Below are positions 31,871 to 40,646 of a stretch of 64,000 nt of DNA, piece after piece (the first letter of the stretch is position 1; the number at the start of each line of letters is the position of its first letter). The DNA is taken from assembly GCA_023394955.1 (NCBI GenBank), contig JAEWZY010000018.1, positions 1 to 64,000 on the forward strand, read 5' to 3'. The translations under genes and the position numbers were made by a program. The notes beneath the pieces are model-generated. The model was not told where the DNA came from and searched no databases. It was given only the letters and a program-made list of their open reading frames with translations. Source of the stretch: Bacillota bacterium (GTDB lineage: Bacteria > Bacillota > UBA4882 > UBA8346).

Positions 31871-32923
31871 ATGCGGCTAATACCGATTGAAAATGTTAAA
31901 CCTGGTATGAAATTAGCGCGTGCAATTTTTAGGGACCAAGACAGTAAAATTTTACTCCGTCCCAATGTGGTATTAAAGCCGTCTTATATTCAAAAGATTA
32001 AAGATCTAAAATATCAATACATATATATAATGGAACCAGGTGATGCGGAACAAGATATTGTCAACCTGGAACCGATCAGAGAAGAAACTTTATTTCAGGC
32101 CAGGGGGCTAATTAAAAGATATTTCAGCCTTATAAGGCAGAATAAGACCATCGAAATATCCAGTATCAAATCGGTAATCGGGGAAATAGTGGATCAGATC
32201 ATTAGAAACCCCAATATTGTATATAATATGGTAGATATCCGTTCGCACGATGATTATACATACGCCCATTCGGTTAATGTCTGCGTAATCTCGGTAATGA
32301 TAGGCGTTGCCCTAAATCTCAACCGCAGGCAATTGGAAACATTAGGGATGGGGGCAATCATGCACGATATCGGAAAGATTTTGATTGATAATAAGATACT
32401 GAATAAACCGACCAAACTGGAACCGCAAGAATCTGAGTTGGTCCGGAAACATGCCAAAGATGGCTATGAAATGCTTAGAAAAAAGGCAAACATTACTTTT
32501 TTAGCTTCCCATATCGTCTTCCAACATCATGAGCGGGAAGACGGTTCCGGATACCCGCGGGGTTTGCTCGGGAAGAGAATTCATAGCTTTTCGAAAATAG
32601 TGGCGGTAGCCGACGCCTATGACGCGATGACTTCCAACCGGGTTTACCAGAAAGAACTTACTTCTTTACAAGCGATTGAAGAGATAAAACAAGAGGCTTC
32701 CCGTAAGTTTAATGCAGGAGTGGTCGAAGCGTTTTTACAGGTAGTGACCCCCTTTCCCGTCGGCAGCACGATAATTTTTAAAAATGGCGCTACAGGCATA
32801 GTTAAAGCTGTTTCCAGGATAGAATGTTTAGTGGAAATTGTTGAAGGACCCAATTGTGGAAATACCTTTAACCTTTATCATAGCCCCAATCTTAAAGTTG
32901 ATAAAGTCTATTTTAGTAATTAG
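31871..32923 (+). CDS. HD-GYP domain protein (putative c-di-GMP phosphodiesterase)
   Basis: The 350-aa protein has an N-terminal DUF3391-like region (IPIENVKPGMKLARAIF) and an HD-GYP domain (about 125-300) with MHDIGK and HHEREDGSGYPRGL, so the metal and GYP motifs that hydrolyse c-di-GMP to pGpG/GMP are intact. The tail (about 300-350) looks like a small beta domain. No membrane helix or receiver domain is present, so it is cytosolic. A PilZ c-di-GMP receptor gene lies 3 kb downstream, supporting c-di-GMP use in this organism. Confidence 0.9.
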   Translation: MRLIPIENVKPGMKLARAIFRDQDSKILLRPNVVLKPSYIQKIKDLKYQYIYIMEPGDAEQDIVNLEPIREETLFQARGLIKRYFSLIRQNKTIEISSIKSVIGEIVDQIIRNPNIVYNMVDIRSHDDYTYAHSVNVCVISVMIGVALNLNRRQLETLGMGAIMHDIGKILIDNKILNKPTKLEPQESELVRKHAKDGYEMLRKKANITFLASHIVFQHHEREDGSGYPRGLLGKRIHSFSKIVAVADAYDAMTSNRVYQKELTSLQAIEEIKQEASRKFNAGVVEAFLQVVTPFPVGSTIIFKNGATGIVKAVSRIECLVEIVEGPNCGNTFNLYHSPNLKVDKVYFSN

Positions 32924-33054
32924 GACATTTATTAATGAAGGAGGTCCTGAAGAAAGATTATTTCATTGTGAAAGGATTTTTTGGCCTATCGTCAAATAAA
33001 TTAATTTGTCTCAGAGACGCTCTCGATATATAAGGTGTGGTAAGAGGTGCCATT

Positions 33055-34239
33055 GTGGTCAAAGAATATACGGATATTCTGATCTTGTCGGCCAGTTACG
33101 GCGGGGGTCATAACCAGGTGGCCCGGGCCTTAACCCAGGGGATCCAAAGGCAAGCTCCAGGAATCAAGATTACTACAATTGATTATTGTGAACTACTTTT
33201 TCCCATAATCAACCGGATCAGCCAATTTAGTTATACCCAAAGCATTCGGCATTTTCCAGTCGGATATGCCTTATACTACCAAGCTACCGGTAATATTTCC
33301 TCCGATTCATTCTGGCAGCGAAGACTGAACCGGTTAGGTTATAGTGAATTGATCATGCTGGTCAACAGGTTGGAACCCCGGATAGTAATCTCCACCTTTC
33401 CTCTGCCCGCCGGTGTGCTTTCCCAGATGAAAGAGGCAGGTGTTCTTAACGCCCCGGTAGTTACGGTTATTACCGATATGTGTGTCCATAGCCAATGGAT
33501 TCACCCGAAAACCGATCTCTATTTGGTAGGCTCTCCCGAAGTCGCCGCTGGGTTGGAAAAAAGGGGCGTCGCTAGAGAAAAGATTGGAATAACCGGCATT
33601 CCGATTTTGCCGGTTTTTAAAGAAAAGATCGACCCGGAGATGGTTAGGCGGGAATTTGGTTTTGATTCCAAAGGGAAAGTCATCTTATTTATGGGTGGTA
33701 ACGATGGTATTTTTGGGACTAACCATTTTAATTTAATACTACGTGATCTGCCTCCGGATGTTCAATCCGTGATAATAACCGGTTCGAACCAGGATTTATA
33801 CGACCGTTTGTGCTCTAATAGTTATCAAAAATATCAAGTCCGGGCCTTTAAATATGTTGAAAACGTGGCTGGGTTGATGAAGATTAGCGATTTATTGGTT
33901 ACTAAGGCGGGAGGCGTTACTATATCCGAAGCTCTGGCGGTTAAATTACCGATGATCATCTTTAAGCCGACCCCAGGCCATGAGGGGGCAAACGCTAATT
34001 ATCTTTTAAAACAGCGGGCTGCTTTCATCGTTAAAAGAGAGGGAAGTTTAAAAAAAGTAATTTATCGAATGATCGCTGATGAAGGTTTTCGTCAATGCTT
34101 TAGCCGTAATTGTTTTAAAATTGCCACTCCAGATTCGGCGGAGAACGGAGCACGGCTGATTATGAGGTTATTTACTCCTTCAGTCCGTCTTTTTAGGGAA
34201 TATCAAGACCCCTTGGTAAGAAGAGAAATTCGCGCTTAA
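33055..34239 (+). CDS. MGDG synthase-like glycosyltransferase (GT28 family)
   Basis: The 394-aa protein has the two-domain GT-B layout of diacylglycerol glycosyltransferases: SASYGGGHNQVARAL at the N-terminus, the acceptor region NRISQFSYTQSIRHFPVGY, and a C-terminal nucleotide-sugar site with VTKAGGVTISEALAVKLPMI and PGHEGANANYL. It could build glucosyl- or galactosyl-diacylglycerol, as UgtP does, at the inner face of the membrane; donor and acceptor are unproven. GTG 33055 follows AGAGG by seven bases and is preferred to GTG 33037. A polysaccharide deacetylase follows 111 bases later. Confidence 0.85.
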   Translation: MVKEYTDILILSASYGGGHNQVARALTQGIQRQAPGIKITTIDYCELLFPIINRISQFSYTQSIRHFPVGYALYYQATGNISSDSFWQRRLNRLGYSELIMLVNRLEPRIVISTFPLPAGVLSQMKEAGVLNAPVVTVITDMCVHSQWIHPKTDLYLVGSPEVAAGLEKRGVAREKIGITGIPILPVFKEKIDPEMVRREFGFDSKGKVILFMGGNDGIFGTNHFNLILRDLPPDVQSVIITGSNQDLYDRLCSNSYQKYQVRAFKYVENVAGLMKISDLLVTKAGGVTISEALAVKLPMIIFKPTPGHEGANANYLLKQRAAFIVKREGSLKKVIYRMIADEGFRQCFSRNCFKIATPDSAENGARLIMRLFTPSVRLFREYQDPLVRREIRA

Positions 34240-34350
34240 TAATCCCAATGATGATAGTTTTGGTCTATTCTGTATATTCGTTTCACCAATATAACCATAT
34301 CTAAAATTAATTTAATTGCTCTTTAATTATCTGGAAATGAAGGCGGTCGC

Positions 34351-35043
34351 TTGATTGGCATCGGTATCATTTTACTCTGGGGATTAGTTTTTCCATTCAC
34401 TGATTGGTATGTGAGGCTTTTTTCCCGAAGAACAATTAAAAAAGGGTCGGGAACGGGAGCTAAAATTTGTTTATCCTTTGATGATGGCCCGGATCCCCGT
34501 TATACTCCGGAAGTATTGAAAATTCTCCGGGAATTTAAAGTTCCGGCGGTCTTTTTTTTAGTCGGGGCTAAGGCGGAGCGGACGCCGGATTTGGTAAAGC
34601 AAATCGAAGCTGAAGGGCATCAGATCGGTTGCCATACCTATGATCACCGTCACGCCTATTTACTTTCACCCTGGAAAAGCGTGGCCACTATCAGTAAAGG
34701 GCGGCAGGCAATCGAGAAGATCACCGGGAAACCTTTACGATGGTTTCGTCCGCCCTGGGGAGCGCTTAATCTATTCCAATATTGGTTTTTGAAACAGGTC
34801 GGTCTGGAAACCGTTCTCTGGACCGCCAATGCACGGGATTGGAATAAAAAGACCGGCGCTTTGGGGATTTTTAAGTTGTTATCCCAGAAAGTCAAGGCTG
34901 ATTCGATCATTGTGTTGCATGATTCCGGCGGTGAAAAGGGTGCTCCTGAAAATACGGTGGCCGCATTGGCAGGTATTATTAATTGGATGCAAAACAACGG
35001 TTATACTTTTATTAGTTTGGAAGAGGCTTTGGGAGGGAACTAA
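34351..35043 (+). CDS. Polysaccharide deacetylase (NodB homology domain)
   Basis: CE4 enzymes remove N-acetyl groups from chitin-like polymers or peptidoglycan. The 230-aa protein has an N-terminal membrane anchor (about 2-18) and all catalytic motifs: SFDDGPDPRYTPEVL, HTYDHRHAY (metal His pair), RPPWGALN, and VLHDSGG. A sporulation cortex role (PdaA-like) or envelope modification are both possible. The start is TTG 34351 after AAGGCGG. The YkoP-like gene starts two bases after its stop, so they form an operon, and in other Bacillota these two domains are found together. Confidence 0.88.
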   Translation: MIGIGIILLWGLVFPFTDWYVRLFSRRTIKKGSGTGAKICLSFDDGPDPRYTPEVLKILREFKVPAVFFLVGAKAERTPDLVKQIEAEGHQIGCHTYDHRHAYLLSPWKSVATISKGRQAIEKITGKPLRWFRPPWGALNLFQYWFLKQVGLETVLWTANARDWNKKTGALGIFKLLSQKVKADSIIVLHDSGGEKGAPENTVAALAGIINWMQNNGYTFISLEEALGGN

Positions 35044-35045
35044 AG

Positions 35046-35624
35046 ATGTTAGGCGCTGGGATTCTCAGAAAAATTTGGGAGAGGATCGACGGGCTGTATC
35101 AAAAAAAGGTGGGGGCAGTAGCGATTCCCGGATCGCAAAACAGCTTGTTATTAATCTGTTATCATGATTATCAAGGGAAAAAATCAGTGGTTACCAAAGA
35201 CGGGGTCACGATCAATCCCGGCGACCCAGTGGGGGAGTTTCATTTTAATAATAAAAAAATTACGGAGCTTGCGGCGGAGCCTTCAGAACGTTCAATGGAA
35301 TGGCGCTTATTTGAAATGATAAAGGATGAGTTTGCAACCATAGCCGAAGCTAGCGCAGGTGGGTTAATTCCGAGTAATGTGAGAGCGTTTTACGGGGTTA
35401 ATGTTTTGGCTGCGGGAGCAAAACGGTTGGGATTTACCTTGGTCCCTCTTGACCCGGGATGGAACCGCTGGTGGCTGGGTTTATGGGAATCAGTTTTACG
35501 TCTAGTTTATTACTCATTTAAAACCAAAAAGAAGGCCGCGTTAAAGAGAACTATGGACCCGTACGAAATCTGGATTACCAGCAGTGAGTTAATTCGTAAG
35601 CACCAACATCCAAACAGGAGATAA
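35046..35624 (+). CDS. YkoP-like protein
   Basis: The 192-aa protein resembles the domain that accompanies polysaccharide deacetylases in Bacillota (YkoP-like): a motif like GVTINPGDPVGEFHFNNKKITEL, a helical middle section, then LGFTLVPLDPGWNRWW and a C-terminal basic region. No signal peptide is evident, although WWLGLWESVLRLVYY is amphipathic. The function is unknown. Linkage to the deacetylase suggests a role in cell-surface or lipid-linked sugar modification. ATG 35046 follows GGGAGGGAAC. Confidence 0.65.
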   Translation: MLGAGILRKIWERIDGLYQKKVGAVAIPGSQNSLLLICYHDYQGKKSVVTKDGVTINPGDPVGEFHFNNKKITELAAEPSERSMEWRLFEMIKDEFATIAEASAGGLIPSNVRAFYGVNVLAAGAKRLGFTLVPLDPGWNRWWLGLWESVLRLVYYSFKTKKKAALKRTMDPYEIWITSSELIRKHQHPNRR

Positions 35625-35629
35625 CCTAC

Positions 35630-35986
35630 TTAACCGGCCAGGCTAAACAGGATCTGGCGGAGTCGGGCGTATTCTTCGGGATTAATTTCGATAAAACTAA
35701 TACCCGTTAAATAAGAACCGACGTTCCAATCCTGAGGGACCGACCAGCGGCAAGTAGCTTTCAGGGTCAGTTGATGGTTGGCAAAATCCAGCGTTAAAAT
35801 GGAGCTGGAAGCCAGGTAAACCGGGAGACGAAGTTTGGCCCCGTTTAAGCTTAGATCTTCCACTTTTCCGAAGACGGCCCGTCCGTTATCTAAGATAACA
35901 TCTACCAAAAAACATGCCGGGACTCGAAGATCCTGCCTGAGTTGATGCGGTTTTCTGGAGTTTTTCATAGAATAATTCGGTATCAT
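35630..35986 (-). CDS. PilZ domain protein
   Basis: PilZ domains bind c-di-GMP. The 118-aa protein has the two binding motifs, RxxxR as RQDLR (about residues 17-21) and DxSxxG as DLSLNG, followed by the beta-barrel pattern AKLRLPVYLASSSILTLDF and GISFIEINPEEYARLRQIL. There is no other domain, so it works as a stand-alone receptor. It is convergent with the YkoP-like gene, five bases apart. The start at 35986 has only a weak ribosome binding site (TAGG); ATG 35968 is an alternative. Confidence 0.88.
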   Translation of the reverse strand: MIPNYSMKNSRKPHQLRQDLRVPACFLVDVILDNGRAVFGKVEDLSLNGAKLRLPVYLASSSILTLDFANHQLTLKATCRWSVPQDWNVGSYLTGISFIEINPEEYARLRQILFSLAG

Positions 35987-36167
35987 CTTTATAACCTAAC
36001 CTAATCTTTTATTTTATCTCTATGCTTCGATTTGGATTTTGATGACAAGCTGTTTGACAATTAAGGCAAAAGTAGTTTTCCCTTTCTATGACGCCTAAGA
36101 TAGTTATGTGGTTTAGGGAGTAGCCAATCACTAGTTCAGTTTTGACCGAAAAAACACCGGATAAACA

Positions 36168-36196
36168 TTGACTTTGATGGCGACTTTTGATATATT
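36168..36196 (+). promoter_or_regulatory. Sigma-A promoter of the candidate small RNA
   Basis: TTGACT (36168-36173), 17 bases, TATATT (36191-36196). Confidence 0.6.
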
Positions 36197-36202
36197 TTTT
36201 AG

Positions 36203-36330
36203 TGTAGGTAGTTAGTATAGATAGTTTAGATGGATAGTTTAGTTAGGGTAGCAAAGTTGAGTTGAGACGAGTGCAGGCGAGCGTTATTAAAATACGTTTA
36301 TAAGCCGGGCGCTGGTTGCCCGGCTTTTTT
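36203..36330 (+). ncRNA. Candidate small RNA or terminated leader upstream of iorA
   Basis: A good promoter and a very strong terminator bracket about 125 bases with no gene and no plus-strand gene upstream. The 5' half is C-poor and repetitive (several GATAGTTTAG-like units), the 3' half GC-richer with the terminator stem. The only reading frame is 11 codons. It may be an independent small RNA, or an attenuated leader for iorAB. No known RNA family was recognised. Confidence 0.45.
36302..36330 (+). terminator. Strong intrinsic terminator
   Basis: AAGCCGGGC/GCCCGGCTT, perfect 9-bp stem, 7-base loop, TTTT tail (six T residues in all). Confidence 0.9.
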
Positions 36331-36381
36331 ATTTGGTCAAAAGGCATCAAATTAGATTCGGAGAGATCACAGATATCGTAG

Positions 36382-36416
36382 CTTACACAGATTGTAAGTT
36401 GTGTGAGACAGTCTCA
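36382..36416 (+). promoter_or_regulatory. Competing hairpins / palindrome upstream of iorA
   Basis: CTTACACA (36382-36389) can pair with TGTGTGAG (36400-36407), while CTTACA can instead pair with TGTAAG (36393-36398). Overlapping them, TGAGAC-A-GTCTCA (36404-36416) is a perfect palindrome. This may be an RNA switch or a dimeric repressor operator for iorAB-paaK. Confidence 0.35.
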
Positions 36417-36503
36417 AGGTTTAAAAATAGAATTTCAAGTTGAATCAATTGTAATTTTAAGACTTCAATGCTTCAACTTAGATCTGAACTTGAGGTGACT
36501 TTG

Positions 36504-38303
36504 GTGGCTAAAAAATTACTAATGGGGAATGAGGCCATCGCCAGGGGAGCGATAGAGGCCGGGCTTAATTTAGCCACGGCTTACCCGGGTACTCCTTCTT
36601 CGGAAATCATCGGCGCCCTGGCGGAACGGGCCGGGGAATTTCAATATTACGTTGAATGGTCGGTCAATGAGAAGGTAGCAATGGAAGTAGCTGCCGGGGC
36701 CGCTTACGCCGGGGCTAGAACTCTGGTGGCCATGAAACAAGTCGGCCTGAACGTGGCTAGTGATCCCTTGATGAGTCTCGCTTATATCGGAGTCAAAGGC
36801 GCTATGGTAGTGGTGGTGGCCGACGATCCGGGGCCTCATTCGTCCCAGACCGAACAGGACACAAGGACCTTTGCGAAATTCGCCAAGTTGCCGGTGTTCG
36901 ATCCGTCCAGCCCTCAAGAAGCGTTGGCCATGACTAAGGCGGCATTTGAAGTTTCAGGCCATCATGGTTTGCCCGTCTTTCTCAGGCCTACCACCCGGGT
37001 CTGCCATGCCACCGAAGGGGTGGAATTCTCGGAGATTGAAATTAATCAACCGGACGGCTTTGAGAAAAATCCGAAGTGGGTCATTTTCCCCCGTTTATCC
37101 TATCTGAAACACCAATGGCTCGAGGAAGAGCTCCCCAAAATAGCGAGGGAATTCTCTTCCAGCGTCTGGAATCGGATTGAACCCGGCGGGCGGTTGGGGA
37201 TTTTAACTAGCGGGGTGTCGTATTTATATGCTAAAGAGGCAGCTGCCAATCTGGGGTTGAAACCTACTTTTTTAAAGATCGGAACTCCACATCCTTTTCC
37301 CAATGACATTGCCGCCGATTTTCTCTCCCGGGTTGACCGGGTGATAGTAGCCGAAGAGTTAGATCCGGTTTTGGAAGAGGGGATTATCCAGCTCGCCGCC
37401 GGAATCAGGTTTAAGGGCCAAATCCATGGAAAACTATCCGGCGAACTGCCGCGGGCCGGGGAATATAGTTTTGATATAGTCCGTCAAAGTTTAATTAATA
37501 TCTTAAAAATGCAAACACCTTCAGCCACAGTGGTTGAAAAGGAAAAGGCTCCGGAATTGCCGGTCCGCCCTCCGGTATTGTGCGCCGGTTGTTCGCACCG
37601 AGCCTCATTTTATGCGGTGAAGCGGGCTACCAAAGGGATGGAGGCCATTTATACCGGAGATATCGGTTGTTATACCCTGGGAAACGCTCCGCCGCTTTCG
37701 ATGGTTGATACCTGTCTTTGTATGGGAGCGGGGATCACGGTTGCCCAGGGGTTATACAGAATCGACCCTCAACGGCCGGTGATCGCTTTTATTGGCGATT
37801 CGACTTTTTTCCACACTGGAATACCGGGAGTGATCAATGGGGTTTATAACAATCATCCGGTAAAAATCGTCTTGCTAGATAACGGAACCACCGCTATGAC
37901 CGGTCATCAACCCCATCCGGGAATGGGACGGACCGCAGTGGGAGAGAAAGCGACTCCTATTGATCCGGTTGCCGTGCTAAAAGCTTGCGGGGTAGGTTTT
38001 GTTGAGGTTGCCGATCCCTTAGACCTTAAAGCGGCAAAAATTATTATCGAAAAAGCCCTTGCTTTTCCGGGAGTGGCGGCGGTAGTAATGCGGGCGCCAT
38101 GCGCTGCTACGGTTAAGGCAAAAACAAAATACCAAGTGGATCCGGACTTGTGTACTAATTGCCGGTTATGCATCAAAGAACTGGGTTGTCCGGCTTTTTA
38201 CACGGAGAAAAAACCGCAAATCAACCTATCTTGTCATGGTTGCGGCTTATGCGGCCAAGTATGTCCGGCGGGCGCTATCAAGGAGGTGTCCGACGGTGAA
38301 TAA
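36504..38303 (+). CDS. iorA: Indolepyruvate ferredoxin oxidoreductase, alpha subunit
   Basis: IorA with IorB oxidatively decarboxylates aryl-pyruvates (from Trp, Phe, Tyr) to aryl-acetyl-CoA, reducing ferredoxin. The 599-aa protein has the pyrimidine-binding domain (TAYPGTPSSEIIGAL), the TPP domain (CAGCSHRASFYAVK, GDIGCYTLG, FIGDSTFFHTG, DNGTTAMTGHQPHPG) and two C-terminal 4Fe-4S motifs (CTNCRLCIKELGC, CHGCGLCGQVC). GTG 36504 lies eight bases after GAGG; TTG 36501 is an alternative. It overlaps iorB by eight bases. The enzyme is oxygen-sensitive, consistent with an anaerobe. Confidence 0.95.
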   Translation: MAKKLLMGNEAIARGAIEAGLNLATAYPGTPSSEIIGALAERAGEFQYYVEWSVNEKVAMEVAAGAAYAGARTLVAMKQVGLNVASDPLMSLAYIGVKGAMVVVVADDPGPHSSQTEQDTRTFAKFAKLPVFDPSSPQEALAMTKAAFEVSGHHGLPVFLRPTTRVCHATEGVEFSEIEINQPDGFEKNPKWVIFPRLSYLKHQWLEEELPKIAREFSSSVWNRIEPGGRLGILTSGVSYLYAKEAAANLGLKPTFLKIGTPHPFPNDIAADFLSRVDRVIVAEELDPVLEEGIIQLAAGIRFKGQIHGKLSGELPRAGEYSFDIVRQSLINILKMQTPSATVVEKEKAPELPVRPPVLCAGCSHRASFYAVKRATKGMEAIYTGDIGCYTLGNAPPLSMVDTCLCMGAGITVAQGLYRIDPQRPVIAFIGDSTFFHTGIPGVINGVYNNHPVKIVLLDNGTTAMTGHQPHPGMGRTAVGEKATPIDPVAVLKACGVGFVEVADPLDLKAAKIIIEKALAFPGVAAVVMRAPCAATVKAKTKYQVDPDLCTNCRLCIKELGCPAFYTEKKPQINLSCHGCGLCGQVCPAGAIKEVSDGE

Positions 38304-38892
38304 TTTGAATATCATCATTGCCGGAGTGGGTGGACAAGGGACGATTTTGGCTTCGCGGGTTTTGGCCCAAGCAGCTTTAAATGCCGGGTTGGAAGCGAAA
38401 ACCTCGGAAGCCATCGGCATGGCCCAACGGGAAGGGTCGGTCCAGAGTCATGTCCGGATCGGCGCAGCTGATTATGGACCAGTTATTGGGAGAAAGCAAG
38501 CCGATATCTTGCTCGGCTTTGAACCGGCTGAAGCCCAACGCGCCAGCAACCTGGTGAAACCCTCCGGGATTGGTTTGGTAAACATCCATCCGATCCGGCC
38601 GGTGACGGTAGCCCTGGGGAACGCGGCTTATCCCCTCGAACAGATTCAAGCCTTTTTAGGCAATCAGTCATTTCAAATCGTATTTCTCAACACTTTTCAA
38701 ATGGCTGCCGTAGTCGGAAACATTAAAACGGTTAATGCCGTAATGTTAGGCGCTTTAGCGGGCAGCGGCAGGCTGCCCTTGAGTAAAGACCAGGTGAGAG
38801 AGGCCTTGTTGGAATTGGTCCCGGAACGGTTTAGGGAGATCAATGAACGGGCTTTTGAGTTAGGAAGTAAGTCAGTAGAGGAGGCTAGTTGA
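38296..38892 (+). CDS. iorB: Indolepyruvate ferredoxin oxidoreductase, beta subunit
   Basis: This is the gamma-type 2-oxoacid oxidoreductase subunit that completes IorAB. The 198-aa protein has the N-terminal IIIAGVGGQGTILASRVLAQ, EAIGMAQREGSVQSHVRIG and the ADILLGFEPAEAQRA motif. GTG 38296 has AGGAGG nine bases upstream, inside the iorA end, and the coding regions overlap, indicating translational coupling. The longer frame from 38236 reads through iorA sequence and is rejected. paaK begins one base after its stop. Confidence 0.94.
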   Translation: MNNLNIIIAGVGGQGTILASRVLAQAALNAGLEAKTSEAIGMAQREGSVQSHVRIGAADYGPVIGRKQADILLGFEPAEAQRASNLVKPSGIGLVNIHPIRPVTVALGNAAYPLEQIQAFLGNQSFQIVFLNTFQMAAVVGNIKTVNAVMLGALAGSGRLPLSKDQVREALLELVPERFREINERAFELGSKSVEEAS

Positions 38893-38893
38893 G

Positions 38894-40204
38894 ATGATTG
38901 ATAAAGTGGCGCCAATCGAACTTCAGGAACTGCGCGATCCGGACTATACCCGGATGAATGGGGAGGAAACTACCGGTTTTGTAAATCAAGCCCTTAAAAA
39001 GTTGTTGGTCCGGGTCGGCCAGCATAGCCCTTTTTACCAAAGAAAGTTTGAAGAAAACGGTTTTGAACCGCAAGATTTTTCGGAAGCGGTTGACTTGGGG
39101 AAGCTGCCCTTTACATACAAAGAGGAACTGCGAGATGTTTATCCCTTGGGGTTACAAGCCGTCCCCGACCGGGAAGTAGTCCGGATCCACTCCTCCTCCG
39201 GAACCACCGGTAAACCGGTTATTATTCCCTATACTAAAAAAGATGTTTACGATTGGTCGGTAATGTTTGCCCGTTGTTATTGCTTGGCCGGAGTCACTCG
39301 GGAGGACCGGGTCCAAATCACCCCTGGTTACGGCCTTTGGACCGCCGGAATCGGGTTTCAAGCCGGAGTGGAACGGCTGGGGGCCATGGCCATCCCGATG
39401 GGCCCCGGCAATACTGAAAAACAGATTCAAATGATGATCGACTTGAAGTCCACCGTCTTATGCAGCACCTCCTCTTACGCTTTGTTATTGGCGGAAGAGA
39501 TCCAAAAAAGGGACCTCCGGGATCAGATTCACCTTAAAATCGGGGTTATGGGTTCGGAACGCTGGGGCGAGAAGATGCGAGACCGGATCGAAAACGAGCT
39601 GGGCGTGGAAAGTTTTGATATTTACGGCCTTACCGAGATCTATGGACCGGGAATCGGGATCGACTGCCGGTTTCACCGGGGGATCCATTACTGGTCGGAC
39701 TATTTTTATTTCGAAATCATCGACCCTGTGACCGGACTGAATTTAACCGACGGGGAACTGGGCGAACTGGTAATCACCACCTTAAGCAAAGAAGGAGCGC
39801 CCTTGGTCCGTTACCGGACCAGGGATTTGACTAGAATTATCCCCGGGACTTGTTCTTGTGGGAGCGCCTATCCGAGGATCGACCGGATCTTAGGCAGAAG
39901 CGACGATATGATCAAGATTAAAGGTGTAAATATCTATCCCGGCCAGATCGAGGATGTCCTGAAAGAGACCGAAGGAGCCAGTAGTGAGTATCAAGTCCGT
40001 TTATCCAGGGTTGAAGCCAGGGACCAAATACTTTTGAAGGTGGAAGCCGAGGCGGGGCTGGATCCGAAACAATTGGCCGAACGGATTGGGGTTAATTTTA
40101 AAAAGCGGATTGGGATCCTCATCGATGTTCAGGTGGTTCCCCTAGGAAAGTTGCCGCGGAGCGAGAAGAAATCGAAACGGGTGTTGGATGAAAGGGAGAT
40201 CTAA
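38894..40204 (+). CDS. paaK: Phenylacetate--CoA ligase family protein
   Basis: These adenylate-forming ligases activate phenylacetate or other aryl acids with ATP and CoA; run in reverse they can conserve energy from aryl-acetyl-CoA as ATP. The 436-aa protein has the AMP motif SSSGTTGKPVIIPYT, the YGLTEIYGPG motif, RTRDLTR and a C-terminal KIKGVNIYPGQIE and KLPRSEKKSKRV. AGGAGG lies nine bases before the ATG. Directly downstream of iorAB, it most likely turns aryl-acetyl-CoA into aryl-acetate plus ATP in amino acid fermentation (inference). Confidence 0.92.
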   Translation: MIDKVAPIELQELRDPDYTRMNGEETTGFVNQALKKLLVRVGQHSPFYQRKFEENGFEPQDFSEAVDLGKLPFTYKEELRDVYPLGLQAVPDREVVRIHSSSGTTGKPVIIPYTKKDVYDWSVMFARCYCLAGVTREDRVQITPGYGLWTAGIGFQAGVERLGAMAIPMGPGNTEKQIQMMIDLKSTVLCSTSSYALLLAEEIQKRDLRDQIHLKIGVMGSERWGEKMRDRIENELGVESFDIYGLTEIYGPGIGIDCRFHRGIHYWSDYFYFEIIDPVTGLNLTDGELGELVITTLSKEGAPLVRYRTRDLTRIIPGTCSCGSAYPRIDRILGRSDDMIKIKGVNIYPGQIEDVLKETEGASSEYQVRLSRVEARDQILLKVEAEAGLDPKQLAERIGVNFKKRIGILIDVQVVPLGKLPRSEKKSKRVLDEREI

Positions 40205-40207
40205 ACA

Positions 40208-40636
40208 TCAAGAGAGAAAACGATTAATATATTTATTTATCTCTCTCATATAAAATGTATATTGCTCAATAGTCTCACCAATGCTCTCAAAGACAATTCG
40301 GTCGTTAATGGTTTCATATTCATGAATCAACCTGTTTCTCAATCCGGTTGAAGGCGCGATTATTAGGGCGAATTTTTCTTCTAAAACGCCGCATTCCGCT
40401 AAGTCGATAAAGGAGTTAAAGTAATCACAAGCAGGCGGTTTTTTGAGATACGATAGAATAATGTTATTAATATCCAAGGCTAAATCGACGGTTAACTGGA
40501 TTAACCGTTCAATTGCATATTTGGGGATCGAATCTTTTAGATAGTCTTGATATGTGTCGGGCGCGGTTTTTTTTAATTGGCTGAGATATTCCTTCATCTT
40601 TATTAATTTGTCAGTAATAAGCTCAAGGCCTGGCAT
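40208..40636 (-). CDS. hepT: HEPN-family toxin HepT (DUF86)
   Basis: HepT is the HEPN ribonuclease toxin of type VII toxin-antitoxin systems and is silenced when MntA adenylylates it. The 142-aa all-helical protein has the Rx4HxY motif as R100-NRLI-H105-E-Y107, an active-site arrangement, and a C-terminal Tyr-containing helix. It starts ten bases after the end of mntA with AGGAGG inside the gap, so the pair is one operon. The stop codon is three bases from the end of the convergent paaK. Confidence 0.88.
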   Translation of the reverse strand: MPGLELITDKLIKMKEYLSQLKKTAPDTYQDYLKDSIPKYAIERLIQLTVDLALDINNIILSYLKKPPACDYFNSFIDLAECGVLEEKFALIIAPSTGLRNRLIHEYETINDRIVFESIGETIEQYTFYMREINKYINRFLS

Positions 40637-40646
40637 GTTTTTCCTC

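Noticed and set aside
32935..33033. 32-codon frame (M-K-E-V-L-K...) between the HD-GYP and glycosyltransferase genes
   Set aside because: Weak ribosome binding site, length expected by chance in AT-rich DNA, no motif.
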